From Eleusine coracana subsp. coracana (taxonomy: Eukaryota; Streptophyta; Magnoliopsida; Poales; Poaceae): a stretch of DNA of 64,000 nt. The notes beneath the pieces are model-generated. The model was not told the origin of the DNA and made no database searches. It saw only the letters and a program-made list of their open reading frames with translations. Position numbers and translations under genes: made by a program. Shown one piece after another: positions 32,861 through 44,262 of the stretch (the first letter of the stretch is position 1; every line of letters starts with the position of its first letter). Where the stretch lies: NCBI GenBank assembly GCA_032690845.1, contig CM064429.1, positions 12,060,569 to 12,124,568 of the forward strand, read 5' to 3'.

Positions 32861-34808
32861 TGTTGACACTTCTTAACGTCGCATCAAGAATGTCTCTATT
32901 CTTGATATGGCGCCAAAAATGATTGTTGGCGTTTTTTATGCTTTGAGAATAAAACAAATTAATCCACAAGCGCACGGAACATCATTGTAGCATTTCACCC
33001 GGGAGTATTCCAAGGTATCGTATTTATTTTCCTCAAGAAAGCGGCGTAAGATTATCTTGGTTTCACAAAGATATAATTACAAGAATTATACCAACTGACC
33101 AAAGACGGGGGTAAGGATATTCAATAATAAGAGTGGGGGTAGCAACACAGGAGAAATCCACACTAAGATAAATAAAGAGATCGGTTAAACTAGCCGGGAG
33201 GACAACGAGTTTAAGTCTAAGACTCCTAAAAATATATATCTTCCTAATATATCTAAGTCAAGCATCAAATTCTAGTTACTCAGGTTGAGTGCTTACACTA
33301 ATTTCTTGGTACAGCCTCGAGTCTTTCACCTATTAGCTTACTTCGGGGCACAAAAACGTTCCACTAATATGGGTTGGTAACTAACCTCTATACTAGTGAT
33401 TACGCTATCGCTAAACAACCCTGCTTGAGACTTCTCGAACATGGTGGATTACAAAAGGGACGGACAGGGCTGTCACCACCTGCCGCCTACCACACACCCC
33501 GTGGGGAGGAATGCAAATCCAGCTAGTGTTAACTTAGGCACCACGCCTACACCTTCACTAGATATTCTTCCGTTGGCCTAGCGAAAGAATAGCCGGGAAA
33601 TAACCAAGTCTAAGTTCGGAAAGAACTAGACTTAATTAAAGCCTAGCCGGGAAACCCGTGAACTACGCAACAATGTTTTTCCCAATAATTGTAACTTGAG
33701 GGAATGACTAAATTAAAATAAATACTTGACAAGATATAAAAGAAAAGATATTTATATTGATAAAGGATAAGTCTTACAAAAGAGAAAAGATAAAAGAGAG
33801 CTCATACCAAGACTCCAAGACAATTTCGAAATCCCGAGCAATGCTCTCGACTAGACTCTAACTCCCGACTATCTAACCTACTCTACTAAGTAGCACAAGT
33901 GGTGGGAAATGGACTCCTTGATGTATTTATTGCTTCTCTCCTCTTTTCTGCCGAATTCCCCCTCTATTTATAGGTGGCGATGGTCCGGGGGGTATTTGTA
34001 GGTGAAGGAGGATCGGTCGACCGAAGTCGGTGCGCCGGGCGGCGGGCCATGCCGGGCGGCCGGACATGCCGGGCGACATGCACTACCAGGCGGTAGCCCA
34101 GGTCGGGCGGCCATAGGATCATGTCGATTCGCGACCTACTTCTTTTGGTCGGCTCAGATCTTGTCCTGATAGCGGTTATTCGGTCGGTTCGTACCGACTT
34201 CTCCGTTTTGTGACCAGTAGACTTATTGGGCTTCATGGGCAGACAACCCTCGGTGACCAACCCAGGCCAAGTGGCAGGCCATGCCAGGCGGCAACCCAGG
34301 CCGGGCGGCAGCCGGCTTGCCGCCCGGCGGCCTAGGCCGGGTGCCGACCCCCTCCGGGTCGCCCCTTGACTTCTCCCGGTTAGGCCACTTGTTTGGCCTT
34401 CTTTTCCTTAGCCATATTTCATCATTCTTAATCCGGAAGGAGAAAACGGCATCACAGTGAAGTGTTTTTGCAAAACCGGCCGGGTCGGATGTTAAGCCTG
34501 AAAAATGACTCCGGTTAATCAGCCGGGTGGCTGATTTCAGCCATATATGACCCTATCAGCCGGTTCCTGTTTTCAGCCTGAAAGCGACCCTGTCGGCCAG
34601 TGAAAATGGCTGTTTCACAGTCATGACCGGCCGACGGGGTGTTTGTTCATGTTTTTGCATATTTTGGCTCTCTTATGCTTGCAAACACATATTTCACCAA
34701 AACTCATGGAACTTTATTAGTTTAAACAAATATTTATTAAACTTTGATCTTTACCTTGCATTTCCCGACCGGTTGGTGGCCGATTTTGGGTTTTATCGGC
34801 CGCGAACA
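32861..34808 (-). repeat. 3' LTR of the Athila-like element
   Basis: 1948 bp, TGTTGACACTTC to CGCGAACA, roughly 90% identical by eye to 41715-43642. A minus-strand TATA box (TATAAATA) is at 33965-33972. The U5 end contains a PBS-like GGCGCCA and a 10-bp inverted repeat (32883-32906). Confidence 0.88.
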
Positions 34809-36284
34809 CCTTCCCAAGTGCTCGTCTCGAGCAAATTAAAACTGAGAGATGATGGATTAGAAGTTGCTTCAATATTAGCGACCTGCAAGTATCAAGTGCA
34901 CAAACACATACTCCAACACAATATGGGTAAAGTTTAGACTTTGTCATGCAATCACCTTCTCAATTATGAGTCCAAGGTTTTTGTAATGCTGCATAAGATT
35001 GAAAAATCTTCCCTCTTGGTGCAATCTCCTACTATGGCTCTCATCTCTCAAAGGGTGTATTTCCTTACCAAATTCTCATCTTACTTTCTAAAAGTTTGGC
35101 TTAAATATGTTGAGCTTGTTAGGATGTCACATTTAGCATGCATATATTGTTAAGCTAAGAGATGACCCTAGTGAAAGATATTGCACTTCGTCATTCCAAT
35201 CATTTAGAAATAATGTCCAGGGGAGAGGGGGAGAATGAACTCACGCAAAGGATTTGGCTAGCACAATTGCAAAGGTCTTGGGTGCAGATTTATCCCAAAG
35301 ACTAGAATTTTTGTTCTAGAGACAAAAGATGGTCCTTTATTTTTGCTCAAAGAAATATTTTATTTTTGTATGAACCTTGAAGCTTTTTGATATAGCACGT
35401 CCATGAGAGTGATAAATTTTTTTTCCTTTCTTTCTTTCTTTTCTTCTTTTTTTTCAGCTCGTGTAAAGAGGCTAATTCATTGGTTTAAATATTTTTGCAA
35501 ACTTTTTCGGAGCAATTGGGAGGACCATAATCTTTTAATAGGATCAAAGGCTCGCAAAAAGAAAGATTTTTGGTTGGCATGCTTGGTGAAGTGGATTTAT
35601 GATTCTAACATGGAAAATGCATAACCAAGCATGATTAATTTGAGAACTCAAAGATAACACGAAGGAAAATGATTGGCTTTGGAAGTGCAAGTCCCTCATA
35701 AGGATTAAATCCTAACTAAACTCAATCCATGCATAAATGGCGTAGACATGATTTTGCTACCTAATATTTGGCCATGGTAGGAAACTATCTTTCATAGGGA
35801 AGATGTGCACCAAGCAGGGGGTTTTTGTTGCAGCATGGTTGAAAGAGATCTTTGGACTCTAATCATAAGAAAATCACAGACTCATCCAAAACATTCCCTA
35901 TCATAAACTCCAACAACTAGACTTGGTGTTTATTAGCCATTTTGCACCCACTAAAGCAGAGAGGGACTAGTGTTATAATCATGTCGGTCTACCATTACCC
36001 ACGAAAGGTATACTGGAGACTCAAAGGGAGCTAATAGAGCAACTATTCATCATTTCCATAGGCGAGGTAGAGACCAAGTTCTAGGGAAATCTTTTGTTCT
36101 TTTTGGCTATGCAAATTTTTATGGTTTTCTTTGAAAATTGAAATCTTTTTGTGTTTTCTTAAATTTTCTAAAATCAAAACGACTCAACTAGAGGAAGAGG
36201 GAGAGAGGAAAGAACAAGTAGCGCACCTTGGTTTGGGTACCTCCACAAGCTTAGGTCTTTGCAAGACTTAAGCTTAGATGACGT
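34809..36284 (-). other. PPT and 3' non-coding region of the Athila-like element
   Basis: The minus strand reads CACTTGGGAAGG against the LTR (34809-34820), a plausible PPT. The rest of about 1.5 kb has no supported ORF. The segment near 36040 (GAGCAACTATTCATCAT) is shared with about 9329 in the non-autonomous element. T-rich runs occur at 35418-35455. Confidence 0.65.
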
Positions 36285-36824
36285 TCACTGCAGCAGTTGA
36301 TACTCGATGTTGAAATGGCCGAACAGTTGATCCATCATGGAGATGTTTGTCTGAAGTTGTTCTGATGCTTGCTGCTGCCATTCTTGTTCTCTCCTTATGG
36401 CTGCTTGTATTTCTTGAGTTCGCATGTTGGTCTCATAAGCATTGGCAGCCAAGTATTGCATATCTTCTTGCAACTCTAAAAAGTTGTATGATGTGAATCT
36501 GGCAGAACGAGAAGTGCCTATGCCTCCATGGGGTTGATGGTAACATCCTATCCCATAGGGATTGGAAGGCTCGTACTCTTCATAGGAGGAGGTAGTGTAG
36601 TGTGTTGATGAACTAGCAAATCCGGGAAACTATGGTTGCTCCCAATGGTATTGGGAGTTTCCCGAAGTACCCGGTTGAGGTGTGTTCATGGCTGTTTCGT
36701 GCTGCTGCTCTGCTCATCGGAGTTGTGCTCTTGTTCTTGGCCTATCCACTGAAGCACTATGTCTTGCATGCTACGAGGGAGCTTGCCATTTGTACACAAA
36801 GTTCTTTTTACCAATAATAGTGAG
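36285..36824 (-). pseudogene. Downstream remnant of the env-position ORF
   Basis: The frame 36473-36285 (62 codons, MQEDMQYLAANAYETNMRTQ onward) is Gln-rich and probably coiled-coil. Further pieces lie toward 36620 in other frames. It follows the 36825-37724 ORF on the same strand, so it may be its C-terminal part after a frameshift or stop. No catalytic motif. Confidence 0.4.
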
Positions 36825-37724
36825 CTAGGGGTTAGGCAATTCATTCTTTGTGTCATACCCCGGATAAAGTATGAAGTACTTATTGTTTTCCTCTTTCAAC
36901 AAGTCGTCTTGCAAGAAATGATCTTCTCCTAGCAAAGGAGCGCTAGGGAGATGATCTATTCTAGCTCTGTGAAGTGCACCAACCTTTCTAGCAATTCTAG
37001 TGACAAAAGGGGTAAAAGTAATGGGTCCTCGTTGTTTGAATGCTAAGGTGAGCCAATGGTTGATGAGGAAAAATGTGGGGTTCATTTTAATCATTTTGAT
37101 TACATCATGGAGATAGGCTTTATCCAAACTATTCATTGAATGTACATCACCCCGAGGGGTTAAGCAGTGAGTGATAAAATGATGAATTATACGGAGCGAT
37201 GGGTTGTGAATGTCAATAGTGCGTTCCTGCCCCGTAACAGGATTTCCTATCTTTGCCCAAAGTCCTTCTGGTGTGAAACCTTTAAGTTTATCAATGTCTA
37301 AGGCCGCCTTATAGTCAAAACCAAGATAAGCACTAATTTCTTTTAAGGATCGTTCGTATGTTTCACCAAAAAGACGAAATTCATAGAGAGTGCCTGTTTT
37401 ATTTGATTCATGGGCATGAACTTTCAAAGTGCAAAGAAATTGGATAGTGAGCCATTTAGAACCATATTCTTCAAGGTGATAGAAATCATACCATCCGGCC
37501 GTGTTGAGTGCGTACTCAAAATCAGCGAGGACGCCAATTCGCTCGAGGAAGTTGTGGTCGAACTTGCGCACGGTCGTGAACTCCCGGTCTCGAATGGCGG
37601 TGAACTTGCTTTGCTCATCGAAGTCGTTAAACACCATGTTCTCTTCACTCTCCATGAACTTCTCAAATCCTTCATCTCCTCCTCCTCGTTCACTTGCTAC
37701 CATTGCAGCCTCGGATATGGACAT
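36825..37724 (-). CDS. Env-position ORF, ATHILA ORF-1-like protein
   Basis: An uninterrupted 299-codon frame, the longest intact TE reading frame here apart from integrase at 61411. It starts MSISEAAMVASERGGGDEGF. Recognisable blocks are WYDFYHLEEYGSKWLTIQFL (residues about 78-97), GTLYEFRLFGETYERSLKEI and AYLGFDY, then an HHFITHCLTPRGD region and a C-terminal FILYPGYDTKNELPNP. The block order resembles the ATHILA ORF-1 family of plant retrotransposons. No signal peptide or membrane helix is evident, so an envelope role is not supported; the molecular function is unknown. It lies downstream of where pol should be. Confidence 0.7.
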   Translation of the reverse strand: MSISEAAMVASERGGGDEGFEKFMESEENMVFNDFDEQSKFTAIRDREFTTVRKFDHNFLERIGVLADFEYALNTAGWYDFYHLEEYGSKWLTIQFLCTLKVHAHESNKTGTLYEFRLFGETYERSLKEISAYLGFDYKAALDIDKLKGFTPEGLWAKIGNPVTGQERTIDIHNPSLRIIHHFITHCLTPRGDVHSMNSLDKAYLHDVIKMIKMNPTFFLINHWLTLAFKQRGPITFTPFVTRIARKVGALHRARIDHLPSAPLLGEDHFLQDDLLKEENNKYFILYPGYDTKNELPNP

Positions 37725-38665
37725 TTATTCTGAGTGGTAGCTTGGAGCTTGCCCGTAGGCAGCCTCCGAGTGTTCAGCTTCTGAGCGCTCGCTTGGGGTA
37801 TGCCTCCCACGACTTGAGCTGCTACTGAACTTGGTGTAGAGGCCCCTCCAAATGTTGGCCATTCTTGCAAAAGGGTTACTTGGACACAATACCCGAAGGA
37901 CAATATGATATAGTAGTTAGTGGTTAATCGTTCGGTTAGTAGTCCAAGTGTTAGTAGTTCACAACGTGCAAGAGCAAAATTTCCTCTAGTTGGTTTTATT
38001 GCAGCACACTTTTATTCCTAAGTTGAAAGTGCACTTACTAAGCAAACTAGTAGAGCGAGTAAGGGAGAGAGTTGTGATGGAGAAATGAAGTTTTAGCTGA
38101 AGGCTGAGGGGTGGAGAAAAGAGTGAGAGGGCGCCCGGTATTTATAGGCTCGAGAGGGAGCCTTGGGGGAAAATTTTCAGGCCGGGCAGCGGCACATGCT
38201 GGGCGGCAGCCCACGCCGGCCGGCAGGCCTTTTTCCTCCACTTGCTCCATTGTTGCTTTGGTGGTGATGGGAGCGGGCTAGGTCCATGCGCCTTGTGATT
38301 CAATTGCTCACTTTGTTCAGAAATGTGTTGCGAGTGTGGGAAGCAAGGATAGAGTGATGGGATGGCCAAAGTTGTATGTTTGCAATGAGTATTTTTCAAC
38401 TTATGAGGCCTAGGGGAGTAGGATGGTAGGTGAGTGTGGGTGGTGAAAGAGTAAGGTGACATGTGTGGCCCTCTTTCATTTACTTTTACTCATTGTGGGG
38501 GCTTTTGGTGAGCATTTTTTTTATATAAAGGAAAGGTTGGGTACACTTCCTTCACTCATGGCCGTCATCCCTGCATTAGAATAGCATGGAATACAAGGAA
38601 ACCCTTGGCCGGGCGGCATGGCTTGCCGGGCGGCAGACCTGGCCGGGCGGCACTGAAATGACCCA
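37725..38665 (-). other. Spacer between protease/array and env-position ORF
   Basis: About 0.9 kb. Minus-strand frames at 38047-38250 and 38142-38462 are Pro/Ser-rich and share GCCGGGCGGC-type words with the LTR. This would be the leader upstream of the env-position ORF and the site of the RT-integrase loss. A TATA-like TATAAATA on the minus strand at about 38139-38146 could be a secondary promoter. Confidence 0.45.
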
Positions 38666-39010
38666 GCCGGGTGGTCATTTTTCATGAAAAATGACCTCCC
38701 GGGTGCTGAAACTGGACTGGGTTATTTCATGCCAGATGGCTCAAAAATTACCTAGCCGGGTGATCATTTCTCACCAAAAATGACCTCCCGGGTGCTGAAA
38801 ACTGACTGGCCGGGTTAGATTCTGGGCAACTTAAAAGTTACCTAGCCGGGTGGTCATTTTTCGTGAAAAATGACCTCCCGGGTGCTGAAAACTGACTGGT
38901 CGGGTTAGAGCCCTGGATCATCACCCGGATGGTCGTTTTTGATGAATTTTGACCTCCCGACCAGCAAATTTGGCCGAGTCATCAAATTTTTATGTTTTTA
39001 TTTTTTCAAC
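38666..39010. repeat. 89-bp tandem repeat with embedded palindromes
   Basis: Four units begin near 38666, 38755, 38845 and 38934, each with AGCCGGGTGGTCATTTTT, ATGACCTCCCGGGTGCTG and CTGACTGGCCGGGTTAG blocks. In the first unit 38673-38696 is a perfect 24-bp palindrome (GGTCATTTTTCA and its complement). The other units carry imperfect versions. Confidence 0.88.
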
Positions 39011-39191
39011 CTAATTTAATGGTTAAAAATGAAAGCAAACTAATTCGGTGGTATGTACAAGAGAAAGGGATAAATATCAGTTACCTTCCGACGAGGGTCC
39101 GAATTTTTTGTCTCGAACATGACGTTCTCCGCGTTTAGTTTTTCATGGTGCCCTTCATGGATGGAGAATTTTTCATGATCGGTGCAACTTC

Positions 39192-40037
39192 TTACTTCCG
39201 CCATACTTGTTTGATTTTGTTTGGCTTGGCGGGGACCTTTTTCTTCATTTCCTGTGGCTCGTTCTTCTTCCTGGGCATGAGTGGTGCGCTCTTAACTTTT
39301 ACCACAGGTGCACCCGATTTTGGTGGGATTGGGTACACCTCAATTTTCTGCACTGTGTTAGGATTTTTTCCATAAAAAATGCATACCTGATTGCATTGTT
39401 CCGTTCGGGGCTTGAAGGCAAACTTCTCTTCGTTCCCATTAATGTTAAGGTGGATTTCTCCAGCCCCAACGTCATTGTTGGCACTTGCGGTGCTGAGGAA
39501 TGGCCTTCCTAGTATAAGTGGTGTGTTTACATCAGCCTCCATGTCCAACACCACAAAGTCGACGGGAACGAGGCAGTTCCTTATCTTCACGGGTACGTCC
39601 TCCATGATACCCGCCGGGTAACGGACTGATTGGTCGGCAAGCTACAAGCACATTGCTGTAGGGGATAATGAATTGACATTAAGTTTGTCATACACCACCT
39701 TCGGCATAACGCTCATGCTTGCTCCCAAAACACAAAAGGCGTTGTTGAATTGTTGCATCTCGATGGAACATGGGATGGTTGGGCATCCTGGATCTCGATT
39801 CTTTTCTAGGAGGGAGTTTAAGATGGCGGCACTGCATTCCTCCGTTAATTTGACAATCTCAGTGGACGGTATTGGGCGTTTGTTGTTAAGGATGTCCTTT
39901 AGGTACTTGGAGTAGGTAGGAACCTGCATAGCATCAAGTAGGGTTATGTTGACATATAATTTCTTTATTACCTCCACAAACTTCCCGAATTGTTTGTCCA
40001 CAGTTGGCTTCCTCTCGTAAGAGGGAAATGGCAACAC
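39192..40037 (-). pseudogene. Aspartic protease region of the Athila-like element
   Basis: Two minus frames: 40037-39642 with VPTYSKYLKDILNNKRP, CPTIPCSIEM and NNAFCVLGASMSVMPK, and 39605-39192 with VPVKIRNCLVPVDFVVLDME and TPLILGRPFLSTA. These are the flanking and core strands of the protease in Athila-type elements. The active site usually reads D-L-G-A-S; here the residue is Val (FCVLGAS), so catalysis should be lost. A stop or frameshift near 39640 separates the halves. After 39192 the frame ends in a Lys/Pro tail, not RT. Confidence 0.78.
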
Positions 40038-40169
40038 CGGGGTATAATAGAACTCATGTGGTGCCTTCTTGAGAGGCGCCTTCGTTTCCTCGACTTCAAT
40101 TTCTTCTTCATCCTCTGAATCTGCATTGGGTTCCCTGTCCTTCCCTGCATTGTTAGGATTTGGCGGATC

Positions 40170-40680
40170 CTATGTAGATTTTCCACCTCTAGTTGTTACA
40201 GCATTAACGCTTTCCTTGGGGCTAGCTTCCGGCTGACCGGGGAGATTGCCCAAGTTAGGCTTAACAATACAAGTGGCCAGCTGAGCGATTTGTGTTTCTA
40301 ACATTTTGTTATGACTAAGCTGGTTTTGCAGAGAGGTATTGAAAGCTTCCATGCGAGAGTCTATACTTTCTAGGACTTTATCAGTAGCAATAAATTTTTC
40401 TGCTAATACTTTCATTGATTTTAGATTGTCCTAGAACGAGATCACGGAAGGAAGGTTCATTACGAGTAAAGTTTCCAGAGTTACCCGTATTTTTGTCAGA
40501 GGAGAGGTTTGGCTTAGACTCCCATCCGAAGTTGTTTGTGCGGGGCCTAAACCCGTTGTTGTTGTTGTTGAGGTAGTTTACTTCTTCTTCCTGAGTTTCT
40601 GGGCAGCGGCTACCCGTGTGTCCAACATTGCCACAGACTTCGCAAGTCATGCGAGAGTCTAAGGACTAGGCAGTCTGCGG
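40170..40680 (-). pseudogene. Gag nucleocapsid with zinc knuckle
   Basis: The minus frame 40650-40381 begins MTCEVCGNVGHTGSRCPE, an intact CX2CX4HX4C zinc knuckle, followed by an Asn-rich linker (LNNNNNGFRPR). The adjoining frame 40415-40170 (KFIATDKVLESIDSRMEAFN, QIAQLATCI) is a coiled-coil-like stretch normally linking gag and protease. A frameshift near 40400 separates them. Confidence 0.82.
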
Positions 40681-40752
40681 CGAATCCATCTTCTTCAAAA
40701 GTTGATCCATCTTGATTGCTAGCATGTCAATACCATCAACTTGGTGGACTCC

Positions 40753-41574
40753 TCACATCTTGGGTTGCGGCTGGCTCTGCCTCTCATCATAGTCACTGTA
40801 GTTGGTGACCATCTTTTCTATGAGAGTTTGAGCTTCTTTGACCTTCAGGGAGACGAAAGAACCTCCAGCGGCTGTATCTAGGTGCTCATGAGCGGGGCGG
40901 TTGAGCCCATGGTAAAAGCTTTGGATTAGCAACCAATCTTGCATGCCATGATGTGGGCACGCCAAAGTGTACTCTTGGAAGCATTCCCATGCCTCAGGCA
41001 TCCTTTCATCGGTTAGTTGTTGAAAGCTTGAAAATTTTGTTCTGCAGGGCGTTGGTTTTGCCTAGAGGGAAGAACCTAGCAAGGAAGGCATTGGAGCACT
41101 TGTCCCATGTGGTGAGTTCTTCTTGATTGCTGTACAACCACTGCTTGGCCTTCCCCAAAAGTGAGAAGGGGAAAAGGCGAAGGCAAATGGATTTAGGGGT
41201 CACGTCCCTCATGGTGAAAGTGTTGCACACTGCCAAGAATTGTTGGAGGTGGGCGTTTGCGTCTTCCGATGCCTTGCCACAAAAAGGACTGACCAAAACC
41301 ATGTTGATTAAGGCCGGCTTCAGATCATAGCTTCCGTTCCCAATATTCGGGTTCGGACCGGTGCAGATGTTGTCTGCAGACAGGGCGGAGTAGTCACGGA
41401 TTGTCTTCTCAGCCATGGTTGGTTGAGCATAGACGTATCTTGCTGCTGATCTTGTATGATCGGAGGTGCTTCAAGAGCAAGTCTAGGCCGAGGAGGGGTG
41501 ATTCGTTGATGCAGTCTCCTCAACAAAGCCTCCAGATCGTTGTGGTAGTTCTCTGGTAGGTCAAAACCAGTCAT
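40753..41574 (-). pseudogene. Gag capsid region of the Athila-like element
   Basis: The start is probably MTGFDLPENYHNDLEALLRR at 41574, 113 bases from the PBS. After a frameshift, frame 41416-41006 gives the capsid core: FCGKASEDANAHLQQFLAVC, ICLRLFPFSLLGKAKQWLYS and ARFFPLGKTNALQNKI. Frame 41001-40753 continues with PEAWECFQEYTLACPHHGMQ and QSFYHGLNRPAHEHLDTAAG. Three frames together make an almost complete gag with two frameshifts. Confidence 0.85.
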
Positions 41575-41686
41575 AAAGCCTCCTGTTTACACCACAAATA
41601 AACAGAACAAGGGTAAGCCCATAAAGGAAAGCGGTAACTTCTTGGTAGAAATATGAATGTTAAATTTCCGATATCTTAGTCTATTG

Positions 41687-41706
41687 CTTCCCCAGCAACA
41701 GCGCCA
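41687..41706 (-). other. Primer-binding site of the Athila-like element
   Basis: The minus strand reads TGGCGCTGTTGCTGGGGAAG, close to the tRNA-Asp-complementary PBS, eight bases from the LTR end at 41715. Confidence 0.8.
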
Positions 41707-41714
41707 GAAATGCT

Positions 41715-43642
41715 TGTTGACACTTCTTAACGTCGCATCAAGAATATCTCTATTCTTGATACGGCGCCAGAAATGATTGTTGATGTTTGTTATGCTTTAA
41801 GAATAAAATAAATTAATCCACAAGCGCACGGAACACCATTGTAGCATTTCACCCGGGAGTATTCCAAGGTATCTTATTTATTTTCCTCAAGGAAGCTAGG
41901 CGTAAGATTATCTTGGTTTAACAAAGATATAACTACAAGAATTATACCAATTGACCAAAGACGGGGGTAAGGATATTCAATAATAAGAGTGGGGGTAGCA
42001 ACACAGGAGAAATCCACACTAAGATAAACAAAGAGATCGGTTAATCTAGCCGGGAGGATAGCGAGTCTAAGTCTAAGATTCCTAAAAATGTATATCTTCC
42101 TAATATATCTAAGTCAAGCGTCAAAACCTAGTTACTCGGGTTGAGTGCTTACACCAATTTCTTGGTACAGCCCCGAGTCTTTCACCTATTAGCTCACTTT
42201 GGGGCACGGAAACATTCCACTAATATGGGTCGGTAACTAACCTCTATACTAGTGATTACGCCAGCACTAGACAACCCTGCTTGAGACTTCCCGAACATGG
42301 TGGATTACAAAAGGGATGGACAGGACTGTCACCACCTGCCGCCTACCACACATCTTGTGGGGACGAATGTAAATCCAACTAGCATTAACTTAAGCATCGC
42401 GCCTACGCCTTCACTAGATATTCTTCCGTTGGCCTAGCAGAAGAATAGCCGGGAAATAACCAAGTCTAAGTTCGGAAAGAACTAGACTTAATTAAATCCT
42501 AGCCAGGAAATCTATGAACTATGCAACAATGTTTTTCCTGATAATTGTAACTTGAGGGCATGACAAAATTAAAATAAATACTTGACAAGATATAAAAGAA
42601 AAGATATTTATATTGTTAAAGGATAAGTCTTACAAAAGAGAAAAGATACAAGAGAGCTCATACCAAGACTCCAAGACAATTCCGGAATCCCGAGCGATGG
42701 TCTCAACTAGACTCTAACTCCCGACTATCTAACCTACTCTACTAAGTAGCACAAGTAGTGGGAAATGGACTCCTTGATGTATTTCTTGCTTCTCTCCTCT
42801 TTGCTGCCGAATTCCCATTCTATTTATAGGTGGCGATGGTCCGGGAGGTATTTGTGGGTGAAGGAGGGTCGGTTGGCCGAAGTCGGTGCGCCAGGCGGCG
42901 GGCCATGACGGGCGCCCGGGCATGCAGAGCAACATGCACCGCCGGGTGGCAGCCTAGGCCGGGCGGCCGTAGGATCGTGTCGGTTCACGACTGATTTCTT
43001 TTGGTCGGCTCGGATCTTGTCCTGATGGCGGTTATTCAGTCGGTTCATACCGTCTTCTCCATTTTGGGGCCGGTAGACTTATTGGGCCTCATGGGCTGGC
43101 AACCCTTGGTGACCAACCCAGGCCGGGCGGCAGGCCATGCCGGGCGGCAACCCAGGCCGGGCGACAAGCCAAGCCGGGCGGCGGCCTAGGCTGGGTGCCG
43201 ACCCCCTCCGAGTCGCCCCTTGACTTCTCCTGGTTAGGCCACTTGTTTGGCCTCCTTTTCCTTAGCCATATTTCATTATTCTTAATCTAGGAGGAGAAAA
43301 CGGCATTACGGTACAGTGTCGGATGTTTAGCCTGAAAAACGACTCCGGTTAATTAGCCGGGTGGCTGATTTCAGCCATATATGACCCTGTAGGCCGGTTC
43401 CTGATTTCAGCCTGAAAACAACCCTGTCGGCCGGTGAAAACGGCTGTTTCACAGTCATGATCGGCCGACGGGGTGTTTTTTTATGTTTTTGCATATTTTG
43501 GCTCTCTTATGGCTGCAAACACATATTTCACCAAAACTCGTGAAACTTTCTTAATTTAAACAAATATTTATTAAACTTTGGTCTTTACCTTGCCTTTCCC
43601 GACCGGTTGGTGGCCGATATTGGGTTTTATCGGCCGCCAAAA
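41715..43642 (-). repeat. 5' LTR of the Athila-like element
   Basis: 1928 bp. It starts TGTTGACACTTC on the plus strand; the other end reads CCGCCAAAA where the sister LTR has CGAACA, so the terminal CA has decayed. A minus-strand TATA box is at 42821-42828. Near the start lies a 10-bp inverted repeat (41737-41760) next to a PBS-like GGCGCCA (41763-41769). Confidence 0.87.
42821..42828 (-). promoter_or_regulatory. LTR promoter TATA box
   Basis: TATAAATA on the minus strand, conserved at 33965-33972 in the other LTR, with transcription toward gag. Confidence 0.55.
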
Positions 43643-43647
43643 TCTGC

Positions 43648-44259
43648 TCATCCTCATAATGGATGATGATGAACAGTGGTAGACCTAGGATTTCATCAGG
43701 ACTCGGACCAAGCTTTATCCAAGATAAAAGCGCACACACACACAAAAAAAAATCCATAAAACAGTGTATTTTTTTAATCCTATGTTTAATTAAAAACACA
43801 TGATAGAAAGCGATACAAATAAAAATACTTATTGTAATGAATGTTTAGTTCATCGGAGGCTTAGATATTATCAACAATTGCTCTTGTACTAATTTTTCCT
43901 TTTATATTAATATGTTCAGATTAATTTCTTCAATCACTATCCCAAAGTCTAGGATCAACGACAATGTTACTATTCCTCCTCATTAATGTGTTGCTACTGT
44001 AAAAAATGCCAACGATGTCAAATTGATGAACTATCATTAGTTGGAAAGTTGGGTAAATGACAGGCAAGACAAGATGAAATTGAAACCATGAAGTAGAAAA
44101 TTACCGTGACCGATGTTTCTGGATCTGATGATTTTTTACTATGATCTTTTATCATTCCTCTTCTATAATGGGTTACAATTGGAGACTCAGGGTTCATCAT
44201 TAACAACCCCCCCCCCCTGTTTTTTCTTGATAATTTACGTGTCTGCATTTATGATCGAC
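43648..44259. other. Unassigned spacer right of the Athila-like element
   Basis: AT-rich, with a CA run (43733-43744) followed by an A-run. No coding signal. A C-run at about 44206-44217 lies near where the LINE 3' end should be. Confidence 0.4.
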
Positions 44260-44262
44260 AAA

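Larger units (their letters stand above)
32861..43642 (-). mobile_element. Athila-like Ty3/gypsy element lacking RT and integrase, TSD TCTGC
   Basis: Complete LTR-to-LTR element. TCTGC flanks it at 32856-32860 and 43643-43647. Sense is minus: 5' LTR 41715-43642, PBS 41687-41706, gag, zinc knuckle, protease, then a gap with a tandem array where RT-RH-IN should be, then an env-position ORF, a non-coding stretch, a PPT and the 3' LTR 32861-34808. The tRNA-Asp-type PBS and an ORF like the ATHILA ORF-1 family support the Athila assignment. Confidence 0.9.
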
